A stretch of DNA of 35,454 nucleotides from CAZHPA01 sp964533945. Its GTDB lineage: Bacteria > Bacillota > Clostridia > Lachnospirales > WRBF01. The notes under the pieces are model-generated. The model did not search any database, was not told the origin of the DNA, and worked only from the letters and a program-made list of their open reading frames with translations. Made by a program: the position numbers and the translations under genes. The stretch is taken from contig CAZHPA010000016.1 of NCBI GenBank assembly GCA_964533945.1, positions 1-35,454 of the forward strand, read 5' to 3'. Shown here in pieces: positions 8,284-16,244 of the stretch. Each line of letters starts with the position of its first letter. Positions within the stretch are counted from its first letter, which is position 1.

Positions 8284-9385
8284 TTATACGAAGGCGTTTA
8301 AATATGCATTAATAAATACATCTATACTTCCATCCATAACTGCTTGCACATTGCCCGATTCAACGTTTGTTCTATGGTCTTTAACAAGGCTGTATGGGTG
8401 AAATACATATGAACGAATTTGACTGCCCCATGCAATGTCTTTAACTTCTCCCCTAATATCTTGCGCTTTTTCAGATTTTTCTTCCTGTTTTAATTTGTAA
8501 AGCTTTGCCTTTAGCATATTCATTGCTCTATCTTTATTTTTATGTTGCGAACGTTCGTTTTGGCATTGAACAACAATGCCTGTTGGAATATGAGTTATGC
8601 GTATTGCAGACTCTGTTTTGTTAACGTGCTGTCCACCTGCTCCGCTTGAACGATAAGTGTCAATTCTAAGTTCGTCTTGTGAAATTTCAAATTCAATGTT
8701 TTCATCAAGTTCCGGCATAACATCGCAAGAAGCAAACGTTGTGTGCCGTCTTCCCGAAGAATCGAAAGGGGAAATTCTAACAAGCCTATGAACTCCATGC
8801 TCGCACTTTAAATAGCCATATGCATTTTCGCCTTCAACTTGAAACGTTACAGATTTTATACCAGTTGTTTCCCCTTGAATATAATCAAGCAGTTCTATTG
8901 AATAACCTTTCTTTTCAGCCCAGCGTGTATACATTCTTAAAAGCATATTAACCCAGTCGCAACTTTCCGTTCCGCCTGCCCCCGAATGAAGTGTTACAAT
9001 TGCATTTAATTTGTCGTATTGCCCACTAAGAAGCGTTGCAATTCTAATCTGTTCATATTCGTTTACAAATGCCTTGTGCAAGACAAAACATTCAGAAGCT
9101 GCCGTTTTGTCGTTTTCTTCAATGCTTATTTCAATTAGTGTTATTAAGTCGTCGTAGTTTTGATAAAGATTTTCAAATGCTACAACTTTATCTTTAAGCG
9201 CTTTTAATTGCTGCAGCACTTTGTGCGATTGTTCAATATTATTAAAGAAACCTTCAGAAGCGCAAAGGTTTTCAAGTTCTAAAATATTTGTTTTCGCCCC
9301 TAAAACGTCAAAGGGAGTTCCCCATTTCTTCAAGTTTAGCCGCATAAGGCAGAATTTCTAGCTTTAACTGCTCAAGCTCAATCAT
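8284..9385 (-). CDS. prfB: Peptide chain release factor 2 (programmed +1 frameshift)
   Basis: RF2 reads UGA and UAA stop codons and triggers peptidyl-tRNA hydrolysis. Translation starts at ATG 9385 after AGGTAGG (9394-9400) and runs 25 codons to an in-frame UGA at 9310-9308. The slippery CUU-UGA-C then shifts the ribosome +1 to continue as D-V-L-G. The joined product is 366 aa, the normal RF2 length. The stop-recognition motif SPF (in ISPFDSSGRR) and the catalytic GGQ (in SSGAGGQHVNK) are both present. Annotating only the downstream frame would lose the N-terminus. The gene has its own promoter and is monocistronic as far as seen; the secA neighbour common elsewhere is absent. Confidence 0.97.
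9307..9313 (-). promoter_or_regulatory. RF2 +1 recoding site CTTTGAC
   Basis: The heptamer CTT-TGA-C lies at codons 25-26 of prfB, the conserved autoregulatory site: low RF2 slows UGA termination and favours slippage. The usual stimulatory AGGGGG placed 3 nt before CTT is replaced by GGGG ending 6 nt upstream (ATG GGG AAC TCC CTT TGA C). Confidence 0.93.
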
Positions 9386-9417
9386 TTTTATTACCTACCT
9401 TCTCTAATTTAATATTA

Positions 9418-9446
9418 AGTATAACATATTTTATTTATCTTGACAA
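9418..9446 (-). promoter_or_regulatory. Sigma-A promoter for prfB
   Basis: On the minus strand TTGTCA (9446-9441), a 17-bp spacer and TATACT (9423-9418) are seen. A TG one base before the -10 gives an extended -10 element. The predicted start lies about 25 bp before the prfB ATG. Confidence 0.75.
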
Positions 9447-9468
9447 TGACAAATAACGATTTTATAAT
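9440..9468 (+). promoter_or_regulatory. Consensus sigma-A promoter for the acyl-CoA synthetase/oxidoreductase operon
   Basis: TTGACA (9440-9445), exactly 17 bp, then TATAAT (9463-9468): a perfect consensus pair, 84 bp before the first gene. Its -35 overlaps the -35 of the leftward prfB promoter by 5 bp. Confidence 0.85.
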
Positions 9469-9552
9469 CATTTTCATGGTAGTTTTTGCTGGAAACTAAA
9501 AATTCAAAAACTTCTGAATAAATATACTAAATATAAAGCAGGAGGGAAAAAT

Positions 9553-10131
9553 ATGGAATCTAAAGAATCTGGAATCATGGAAATTGCTGAACGCATACGT
9601 GCTTTACGTGATATAACAGATATTTCTGTTGAAGATATAGCAAAGCATTGCAATATTTCTGAAAAAGAATACATGGAATATGAACTAGGCGAAAAAGATT
9701 TTAGCGTAACATTTTTAATGAATTGTGCCAAAGTTTTTGGAGTTGAATTAGTTGAAATTATGACAGGGGAATCGCCCCATTTAAAGCGTTATTCAATAGT
9801 TCGTGCCAAAAAAGGGCTTTCTGTTTCTCGCCGAAAATCTTTTAAATATGAACATTTAGCTCATTCTTTTAGTAATAAAAATGCAGAACCTTTTTATGTT
9901 ATTGCCCCTTATGACGAAAGCGAACAAGATAAGCCAATTCAGCTTTCAAGCCATGAAGGACAAGAAATGGATTACGTTTTAGAAGGAAGTTTAAAAATAA
10001 GCTTAGGCGGAAACATTGAATATTTAAACGAAGGTGACACAATATACTACAATTCAAGCATGCCGCATGGAATGATTGCAACAGGCGGCAAAGATTGCAA
10101 ATTTATTGCCATTTTAGTGAAGGGAGAATGA
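9553..10131 (+). CDS. XRE-type HTH regulator with C-terminal cupin sensor
   Basis: This is a probable transcription factor. Residues 10-70 form an XRE/HTH_3 domain (IRALRDITDISVEDIAKHCN then ISEKEYMEYELG). Residues 120-190 form a single cupin_2 barrel with likely ligand residues H134 and E138 and PHG at 171-173. In HTH-cupin regulators the barrel senses a small metabolite; here the likely ligand is an acid, CoA ester or oxoacid handled by the downstream enzymes (inference). ATG is 6 nt after AGGAGGG (9541-9547). It is the first gene of the operon, 4 bp before the synthetase gene, and could regulate the overlapping promoters upstream. Confidence 0.88.
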   Translation: MESKESGIMEIAERIRALRDITDISVEDIAKHCNISEKEYMEYELGEKDFSVTFLMNCAKVFGVELVEIMTGESPHLKRYSIVRAKKGLSVSRRKSFKYEHLAHSFSNKNAEPFYVIAPYDESEQDKPIQLSSHEGQEMDYVLEGSLKISLGGNIEYLNEGDTIYYNSSMPHGMIATGGKDCKFIAILVKGE

Positions 10132-10135
10132 TTTT

Positions 10136-11785
10136 GTGGAAAAATTACATTTAAAATATTGCGTTGAACAATACGACAAAAACGGCATACTTACAAGCTT
10201 TGAAGCAAAACCAACGCCAAACTTTAACTTTGCTTACGATTGCATTGATGAAATTGCAAAGTATGAGCCAAACCGCCGTGCCATGCTTTGGTGTAATGCA
10301 AAGGGAGAAGAAAGAACGTTTACTTTCGGTGAGATGAAATATTATTCTGATAAAGCGGCAAACGTTTTCCTTGAAGCAGGCATTAAAAAAGGCGACGCTG
10401 TAATGCTTGTTTTAAAACGCCATTATCAATTTTGGTTTGCAATTTTAGGGCTTCACAAAATTGGGGCTTTTGCTATTCCCGGAACAAATTTAATGACAAA
10501 AAAAGACTTTGTATACAGATTCGATGCGGCTAACGTTAAAGCAATAATATGCACGGCAGACGGCGACGTTTCTAATTATGCCGAACAAGCTTCTTTGGAA
10601 TGCCCGACTCTTAAAGTTAAAATGCTTGCAAATGGGAACAAAACTATGCAAGGCTGGCTAATGTTTGATGAGCTTTTAGAAAAAGCTTCCGACAACTTAG
10701 GCGAACGAATTGAAATAAACGTTAATGATATGTTTTTAGGATACTTCACATCAGGAACATCAGGCTATCCAAAACTTGTGCGCCACAATTTCTCATATCC
10801 TCTAGCGCATTTAGTTACGGCTAAACATTGGCAAAATGTTGACCCTTACGGGCTTCACTTCACTCTTTCAGATACAGGTTGGGGTAAGGCGGTTTGGGGC
10901 AAGTTATATGGTCAATGGTTAATGGCGGGTGGTATATTTGTTTGGGATTTAGACAAATTTGTTCCAGCCGACTTATTACCTATGTTTGCAAAATACAAAA
11001 TAACAACTTTTTGCGCCCCTCCAACAGTATTTCGCTTTTTCATAAAAGAAGATTTAACTAAATACGACTTATCGTCTTTAAAATATGCAACTATAGCAGG
11101 AGAAGCATTAAACCCCGAAGTTTTTAGCCAATTTAAAGAAGCGACAGGTATAACATTAATGGAAGGTTTTGGACAAACAGAAACAACACTTCTTGCCGTA
11201 AATACAATAGGCATGACACCAAAACCCGGCTCAATGGGCAAGCCTTCCCCTCAATATGATGTTGTTATTTTAGATGAAAATGCAAACGAAGTTGAAAACG
11301 GCGTTGTGGGCGAAATTTGCGTTAAGCTTGATACAAAGCCATTGCACGGCATTTTCCACGACTATTATAATAACGACGAACTAAATAAATATTCAATGCG
11401 CCAAGGCGTATACCATACAGGCGATACCGCGTGGCGTGATGAAGACGGTTATATTTGGTATGTGGGGCGGCTTGATGACATTATTAAATCTTCAGGCTAT
11501 AGAATAGGGCCTTTTGAAATAGAAAGCGTTTTAATGGAACACCCAAGCGTTTTAGAATGTGCAATAACAGGAGTTCCCGACCCTGTGCGTGGACAAGTTG
11601 TTAAAGCAACAATAGTAGTTGCTAAAGGCTTTGAACCAACAGAAGACCTTAAAAAAGAGTTGCAAGAATATGTTAAAAAGCAAACAGCTCCGTATAAATA
11701 TCCTCGTGTTATCGAATTTGTTAAAGAATTACCAAAAACAATAAGTGGCAAAATAAGGCGTGTTGAAATAAGGCAAGGGAGTTAA
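10136..11785 (+). CDS. AMP-forming acyl-CoA synthetase
   Basis: This ANL-superfamily enzyme activates a carboxylic acid with ATP to an acyl-adenylate and then an acyl-CoA thioester. The motifs are complete: TSGTSGYPK at 205-213, GFGQTET at 344-350, YHTGD at 426-430, the hinge GRLDDIIKSSGYRIGPFEIE at 444-463, and the catalytic lysine K539 in PKTISGKIRR. The 549-aa length and WFAILGLHKIGA region resemble the medium-chain/acetyl-type (ACSM-like) branch; the substrate cannot be read. GTG start after GGGAG (10122-10126), 4 bp behind the regulator. Next to an oxoacid:ferredoxin oxidoreductase it probably supplies acyl-CoA for reductive carboxylation, or works on the product of oxoacid oxidation. 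Confidence 0.92.
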   Translation: MEKLHLKYCVEQYDKNGILTSFEAKPTPNFNFAYDCIDEIAKYEPNRRAMLWCNAKGEERTFTFGEMKYYSDKAANVFLEAGIKKGDAVMLVLKRHYQFWFAILGLHKIGAFAIPGTNLMTKKDFVYRFDAANVKAIICTADGDVSNYAEQASLECPTLKVKMLANGNKTMQGWLMFDELLEKASDNLGERIEINVNDMFLGYFTSGTSGYPKLVRHNFSYPLAHLVTAKHWQNVDPYGLHFTLSDTGWGKAVWGKLYGQWLMAGGIFVWDLDKFVPADLLPMFAKYKITTFCAPPTVFRFFIKEDLTKYDLSSLKYATIAGEALNPEVFSQFKEATGITLMEGFGQTETTLLAVNTIGMTPKPGSMGKPSPQYDVVILDENANEVENGVVGEICVKLDTKPLHGIFHDYYNNDELNKYSMRQGVYHTGDTAWRDEDGYIWYVGRLDDIIKSSGYRIGPFEIESVLMEHPSVLECAITGVPDPVRGQVVKATIVVAKGFEPTEDLKKELQEYVKKQTAPYKYPRVIEFVKELPKTISGKIRRVEIRQGS

Positions 11786-11789
11786 ACCC

Positions 11790-12503
11790 ATGATAACGAT
11801 AATATGCGGACATTACGGTGTTGGCAAAACAAACCTTTCGCTTAACATTGCCTCACAATTAAAAAAAGATGGTAAAGAAGTTACGCTTATAGACATGGAC
11901 GTTGTTAATCCATATTTTATATCTTCCAACTACAAAAACAATGCAGCACTTAAAGGAATTAAAGTTATTTCACCACGTTTTGCTGGAACAAATGTTGATA
12001 TGCCTTCAATCCCCGTTGAAGTTTCGGGGGAAATAAATTCCGCTTTTGAAAAACCAGAAAAGCATGTTATAATAGATGCCGGAGGCGACGACGTTGGAGT
12101 TACCGCTTTAGGTAGTTTTTCTCAAACAATTAAAGATAGCGGCAATTATACTATGCTATACGTAATAAATTGCTATCGTGCGTTAACAACAACTGCACAA
12201 GAAGCAGCCGAACTTTTATGGCAAATTGAAGCAGCAAGCAGACTTAAAGCAACAGGAATTGTAAATAATTCTCATCTTTCAAATTTAACTACAAAAGAAG
12301 ATATTTTAGAATCGCTGCCGTTTGCTGATGAGATTTCAAAACTTACATCGCTTGAAGTTAAATTAACAACAATACCCAAAAATATAGTTGGCGAACTTTT
12401 GCCTTTAAATAAAAATGAAAATGCCAATGAAAATATAATAGAAAATCAGATAATTAAAAACCTAATGCCTGTTGAAATATATGTTAAAACTATTTGGGCT
12501 TAA
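11790..12503 (+). CDS. MinD/ParA-like P-loop ATPase
   Basis: This 237-aa SIMIBI-class nucleotide-binding protein has a Walker A loop GHYGVGKT at 7-14 and a switch region LIDMDVVNP at 33-41, followed by IIDAGGDD (Walker B-like). It lies between the acyl-CoA synthetase (4 bp gap) and the oxidoreductase subunits. From context it may be an ATP-dependent chaperone or metal/cluster insertion factor for the iron-sulfur enzyme, as for CooC/NifH-like relatives; this is inference. ATG follows AAGGGAG (11775-11781) with 8 nt spacing. Confidence 0.82.
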   Translation: MITIICGHYGVGKTNLSLNIASQLKKDGKEVTLIDMDVVNPYFISSNYKNNAALKGIKVISPRFAGTNVDMPSIPVEVSGEINSAFEKPEKHVIIDAGGDDVGVTALGSFSQTIKDSGNYTMLYVINCYRALTTTAQEAAELLWQIEAASRLKATGIVNNSHLSNLTTKEDILESLPFADEISKLTSLEVKLTTIPKNIVGELLPLNKNENANENIIENQIIKNLMPVEIYVKTIWA

Positions 12504-12520
12504 TAAAAAGAGGTGAAACT

Positions 12521-12727
12521 ATGGCTAAAATGATTGTTAGCACCGAAAAGTGTAAAGGCTGCGGAATATGTGGAAGTGTTTGCCCGCAAAAAATAATTAC
12601 TTATGACAAAAACATTATGAACGACAAAGGCTATCGTCCGGCAACATTAACAAATGAATTAAAATGCACGGGCTGCTCTATGTGCGCTATGATGTGTCCT
12701 GATTGTGCAATAATAATTGAGAAATAG
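12521..12727 (+). CDS. 2-oxoacid:ferredoxin oxidoreductase, delta (2x[4Fe-4S]) subunit
   Basis: This is a 68-aa ferredoxin-like subunit with two complete cluster motifs: C11, C14, C17, C21 and C49, C52, C55, C59, each Cys-x2-Cys-x2-Cys-x3-Cys-Pro. An extra C62 follows. It relays electrons from the TPP-bound intermediate to soluble ferredoxin. I chose ATG 12521 because AGAGGTGA lies just upstream; an in-frame start at 12494 would overlap the preceding gene. The order delta-alpha-beta-gamma is the usual VOR/KOR layout. Confidence 0.93.
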   Translation: MAKMIVSTEKCKGCGICGSVCPQKIITYDKNIMNDKGYRPATLTNELKCTGCSMCAMMCPDCAIIIEK

Positions 12728-12740
12728 GGGGGATTTTAAA

Positions 12741-13808
12741 ATGCAAGAAAGAGTACTAATGAAAGGAAACGAAGCACTAGCTGAAGCGGCTATTATAGCA
12801 GGCTGCAAGTTGTTTTTCGGCTATCCTATAACACCACAAACAGAAGTTGCCGCATATATGTCAAAGCGTATGCCTAAAGTAGGTGGGGTTTATCTTCAAG
12901 CCGAATCTGAAGTTGCGGCAATAAATATGGTTTTAGGAGCGGCGGCAACAGGCGAAAGAGTTTTAACATCTTCATCAAGCCCAGGAATTAGCCTAAAATC
13001 GGAAGGAATTTCATATTTGGCCGGCTCTGATTTGCCTTGTGTTATAATAAACATTCAGCGTGGAGGGCCGGGGCTTGGTGGCATTCAGCCTTCTCAAGCA
13101 GATTATAACCAAGCAACAAAAGCAACAGGACACGGAGATTTTAAAATTTTAGTTTTTGCGCCCTCAACTGTTCAAGAAATGGTTGACTTAATGCAAAAAG
13201 CTTTTGATATGTCGGACAAATATCGTATGCCGGCAATGATTTTAGCCGACGGTATGTTAGGGCAAATGATGGAACCTGTTGAACTAAGAAAAATTAAAAC
13301 GTATGACGAATTACCCCAAAAAGATTGGGCGTTAACAGGACATGAACATAACCGCAAGCACAATATAGTTAATTCATTGTATATTCAAGCACAAGAACTT
13401 GAAGATATGGTTAAATTAAGATATGAACGCTACGAACAAATTGAAAAAGACGAACAGCTTGCAGAAAACTATCGCACAGAAGATGCCGAATTAACAATTG
13501 TTGCATACGGTGCATCTGCAAGAGTTGCAGCAAGCGCTGTAAATATAGCGCGTGCAGAAGGGATTAAAGTTGGGTTAATTCGCCCTATTACTTTATGGCC
13601 TTTCCCTAAAAAAACTATAAGTGAAGCAATTAAAACAACAGACCATTTGCTTGTTGTTGAAATGAGCATGGGGCAAATGGTTGATGACGTTAAACTTGTT
13701 GTAAATGGACAAAAGCCTGTTCACTTTTATGGACGAACAGGAGGAATAATTCCAACTCCTGCAGAAGTTGTATCAAAAATTAAACAAATTTTAGGAGGCG
13801 AGAAATAG
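12741..13808 (+). CDS. 2-oxoacid:ferredoxin oxidoreductase, alpha subunit (KorA/VorA type)
   Basis: This 355-aa subunit carries the pyrimidine-binding half of the TPP site (GYPITPQTE at 27-35) and the family segment RGGPGLGGIQPSQAD. A C-terminal transketolase-like domain III ends in GRTGGIIPTP. With beta, gamma and delta it forms an enzyme that oxidatively decarboxylates a 2-oxoacid to acyl-CoA, CO2 and reduced ferredoxin, or runs in reverse. Substrate choice (2-oxoglutarate, branched-chain or aryl) cannot be decided from sequence alone. ATG 12741 follows AGGGGGG (12726-12732); the frame is open to 12717, but that would overlap the delta subunit. Confidence 0.93.
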   Translation: MQERVLMKGNEALAEAAIIAGCKLFFGYPITPQTEVAAYMSKRMPKVGGVYLQAESEVAAINMVLGAAATGERVLTSSSSPGISLKSEGISYLAGSDLPCVIINIQRGGPGLGGIQPSQADYNQATKATGHGDFKILVFAPSTVQEMVDLMQKAFDMSDKYRMPAMILADGMLGQMMEPVELRKIKTYDELPQKDWALTGHEHNRKHNIVNSLYIQAQELEDMVKLRYERYEQIEKDEQLAENYRTEDAELTIVAYGASARVAASAVNIARAEGIKVGLIRPITLWPFPKKTISEAIKTTDHLLVVEMSMGQMVDDVKLVVNGQKPVHFYGRTGGIIPTPAEVVSKIKQILGGEK

Positions 13809-14530
13809 TGAAACCAAATGCATTGGCAGACGTAACATTAAGCTATTGCCCGGGTTGCACCCACGGCATAATTCATAGACTTGTTGCTGAAGCTTTAGAT
13901 GAACTTAATATAGAAGGAAAAGCAATTGGCGTTGCGCCTGTTGGCTGTTCTGTTTTTGCCTATGAATTTTTTAATTGCGATATGATTCAAGCACCACACG
14001 GCAGAGCGCCGGCTGTTGCAACAGGAATTAAACGTTCGAAGCCCGACTGTATAGTTTTTACATATCAAGGCGACGGCGATTTGGCAGCAATTGGAACAGC
14101 AGAAACGATTCATGCAGCAACAAGAGGGGAAAACATTACGGTTATATTTGTAAATAACGCAATATACGGCATGACAGGCGGACAAATGGCACCAACAACA
14201 CTTGCAGGTCAAGTAACGCAAACAACACCATACGGCAGAGATTTAAAAGTTGCCGGCAATCCAATAAGAGTTTGCGAAATGCTTGCAACGCTTGACGGTG
14301 TTGCTTTGGCACAGCGTGTTTCTGTTGATAGCGTTAAAAATGTTATTGCTACTAAAAAAGCTATTAAAAAAGCATTTAAAAATCAAGTTGATAAAAAAGG
14401 GTATTCAATAGTTGAAGTTCTTTCAACATGCCCGACGAATTGGGGGCTTTCTCCTGTTGAGTCGCTTGGGTGGATTAGAGAAAATATGATGCCGCAATAT
14501 CCTTTAGGTGTTTTTAAAGACTTAATATAG
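13808..14530 (+). CDS. 2-oxoacid:ferredoxin oxidoreductase, beta subunit (KorB/VorB type)
   Basis: This 240-aa TPP-binding subunit has the metal/diphosphate motif GDGD at 88-91 followed by the VNNAIYGMTGGQ segment. Cysteines C14 and C17 (CPGC), C47 and others are suited to a proximal [4Fe-4S] cluster. HGRAPA at 64-69 is typical of the family. GTG start: its G is the last base of the korA TAG stop, and AGGAGG (13793-13798) lies within korA, so the two are translationally coupled. Only two of the four expected cluster cysteines are in an obvious motif. Confidence 0.93.
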   Translation: MKPNALADVTLSYCPGCTHGIIHRLVAEALDELNIEGKAIGVAPVGCSVFAYEFFNCDMIQAPHGRAPAVATGIKRSKPDCIVFTYQGDGDLAAIGTAETIHAATRGENITVIFVNNAIYGMTGGQMAPTTLAGQVTQTTPYGRDLKVAGNPIRVCEMLATLDGVALAQRVSVDSVKNVIATKKAIKKAFKNQVDKKGYSIVEVLSTCPTNWGLSPVESLGWIRENMMPQYPLGVFKDLI

Positions 14531-14559
14531 ATTAATTAAATAAAGGGGGGAAAATTTAA

Positions 14560-15090
14560 TTGGATTACAATATGTTAATTGCAGGCTTTGGCGGACAAGG
14601 TGTACTTTTTGGCGGCAAAGTTATTGCATATGCAGGTTTAATTGAAGGTAAAGAAGTTTCATGGCTTCCATCATATGGTCCTGAAATGCGCGGAGGAACT
14701 GCAAGCTGTTCTGTTTGCATTTCAAGCCAACCAATTGGAGCGCCTCAAGTTACCAATCCAAATATTTTTATAGCAATGAACCTTCCGTCGTATAGACGTT
14801 TTATAAATGATTGCATAGAAGGTTCAACAGTTGTAATAGATAGCAGTTTAATACATGAAAAAACTGCAAGACAAGATTTAAATGTGTTTTATGTTCCAGC
14901 TACAGAAATAGCAGAAGAAAAAGAACTTAAAGGCTTGGCAAATATAATCCTTTTAGGAAAGTTATTAAAAGAAACTCAATTTGTGCAGCATAATTCTATT
15001 ATTGCAGCAATTAAAAAAAGCGTTCCGGCAAGAAAAACTGAAATGATTGAATCTAATTTAAAAGCAATTGAAGTTGGACTTGAATGTTAA
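14560..15090 (+). CDS. 2-oxoacid:ferredoxin oxidoreductase, gamma subunit (KorC/VorC type)
   Basis: This 176-aa gamma subunit has the family signature GFGGQGV at 9-15 and SYGPEMRGGTASC around 38-50. It completes the four-subunit enzyme. The TTG start is preferred: AAAGGGGGG (14543-14550) is 9 nt upstream, while the first ATG is four codons in. The final codons (ATG ATT GAA TCT and on) are copied again 84 bp later, beyond the stop, in the same frame. Confidence 0.92.
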   Translation: MDYNMLIAGFGGQGVLFGGKVIAYAGLIEGKEVSWLPSYGPEMRGGTASCSVCISSQPIGAPQVTNPNIFIAMNLPSYRRFINDCIEGSTVVIDSSLIHEKTARQDLNVFYVPATEIAEEKELKGLANIILLGKLLKETQFVQHNSIIAAIKKSVPARKTEMIESNLKAIEVGLEC

Positions 15091-15150
15091 TATTGTGCTA
15101 TAAAAGAAGTTAAAGAAGGCGTTCTAATGATTGAATCTAATTTAAAAGCA
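15043..15150 (+). repeat. 24-bp direct repeat spanning the korC 3' end
   Basis: The 24 bp at 15043-15066 (encoding MIESNLKA) recur exactly at 15127-15150, 84 bp (28 codons) apart and therefore in frame. Translation past the korC TAA would give 12 residues, a second MIESNLKA, then VKR and a stop at 15160-15162. This looks like the residue of a tandem duplication or of an alternative C-terminus. Confidence 0.8.
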
Positions 15151-15170
15151 GTTAAACGCTAAATTAAAAC

Positions 15171-15206
15171 CCCTCCCATCTTTTATGTATATTATAGATG
15201 GGAGGG
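15171..15206. terminator. Terminator hairpin between korC and mglC
   Basis: A perfect 10-bp GC-rich stem (15171-15180 with 15197-15206) encloses a 16-nt loop. On the minus strand it is followed by GTTTTAATTT, so it best serves the leftward mgl operon. It also separates two convergent operons. Confidence 0.85.
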
Positions 15207-15215
15207 TAAAATATG

Positions 15216-16223
15216 TTATTTTTTCTTAATATATTTTCTTGTGTCAATTGCAACAGCAATTATAATTATAAGACCTTTAACTATATATTGCAAATATGGG
15301 CTAACGTTAATATATGCCAAACCATAGTTTATAACTTGGAATATTAATGTTCCCGTAACAACACCTGCTATAGTTCCAACGCCACCCGAAAAAGAAACGC
15401 CACCAACAACGCAAGCTGCAATTGCATCAAGTTCGTATCCAAGTCCTAAGTTGTTTGTTGCAGAGCCTGTACGTGCAACTTCTAATGCGCCAGAAAAACC
15501 ATAAAGCATACCAGCAATTAATGATACGTATATAATAGTTTTAATAGTGCTAACGCCAGAAACTGCGGCTGCTTCAGGATTTCCCCCAACAGCAAACATG
15601 TTTTTCCCAAGCCTTGTTTTGTTCCAAACAAACCACATTACAGCCGTTGTTAAAACAGCATAAATAACTAAGTTTGGAATGCCTAGAAAACTACCTGCCG
15701 CAAAATTTGAAAATCTTGGGTCAAGCCCAGCAATAGGTGAAGCACCAACTGCATCATAGTATAATGATGTTGCGCCGTATAATACAAGCTGCATACCTAA
15801 TGTTGCAATAAATGGCGTAACTTTAAATTTTGCAATTATAATACCATTTAATGTTGAAGCAACGGCACAAATTGCAATTACCAAAAGAACGGGTACGATT
15901 ACAGGCAAAACTGCCATATCTGGAAAAATTCTTCTTGAATAGTCTGCATATTGAAGCAAAGAAGCCGATAAAACACCGGCAAGCCCAACCATACGCCCAA
16001 CAGAAAGGTCTGTTCCGGCAAGAACTAAAAGCCCGGCAACGCCTATTGCAAGCATTAAACGAGTTGATGCCTGCGTTATAATGAATTTAAAGTTGTCGAG
16101 ATTAGTTATAAAAGTAGTATCAACAGCAATAATTGCAATAATTAATGCAAAAAGTATTATGTATATTGCGTTATTTAAAATTAAATCAAGCCAAGCCGCC
16201 TTAGATAATTTTTTTGAATCCAA
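15216..16223 (-). CDS. mglC: Galactose/methyl-galactoside ABC transporter permease
   Basis: This 335-aa inner-membrane permease of the BPD_transp_2 family has about eight to ten hydrophobic segments. It carries stretches highly typical of MglC: TPFIATLG, SLYYDAVGASPI, WNKTRLGKNMFAVGGNPEAA, and the ELDAIAACVVGGVSFSGGVGT signature. It forms the channel for sugar import with MglA and MglB. The TTG start follows GAGGGGAG with 11 nt spacing; no better in-frame start is seen. It lies 21 bp after mglA in the mglBAC operon. Confidence 0.94.
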   Translation of the reverse strand: MDSKKLSKAAWLDLILNNAIYIILFALIIAIIAVDTTFITNLDNFKFIITQASTRLMLAIGVAGLLVLAGTDLSVGRMVGLAGVLSASLLQYADYSRRIFPDMAVLPVIVPVLLVIAICAVASTLNGIIIAKFKVTPFIATLGMQLVLYGATSLYYDAVGASPIAGLDPRFSNFAAGSFLGIPNLVIYAVLTTAVMWFVWNKTRLGKNMFAVGGNPEAAAVSGVSTIKTIIYVSLIAGMLYGFSGALEVARTGSATNNLGLGYELDAIAACVVGGVSFSGGVGTIAGVVTGTLIFQVINYGLAYINVSPYLQYIVKGLIIIIAVAIDTRKYIKKK

Positions 16224-16244
16224 TTACAAACACGCTCCCCTCAA

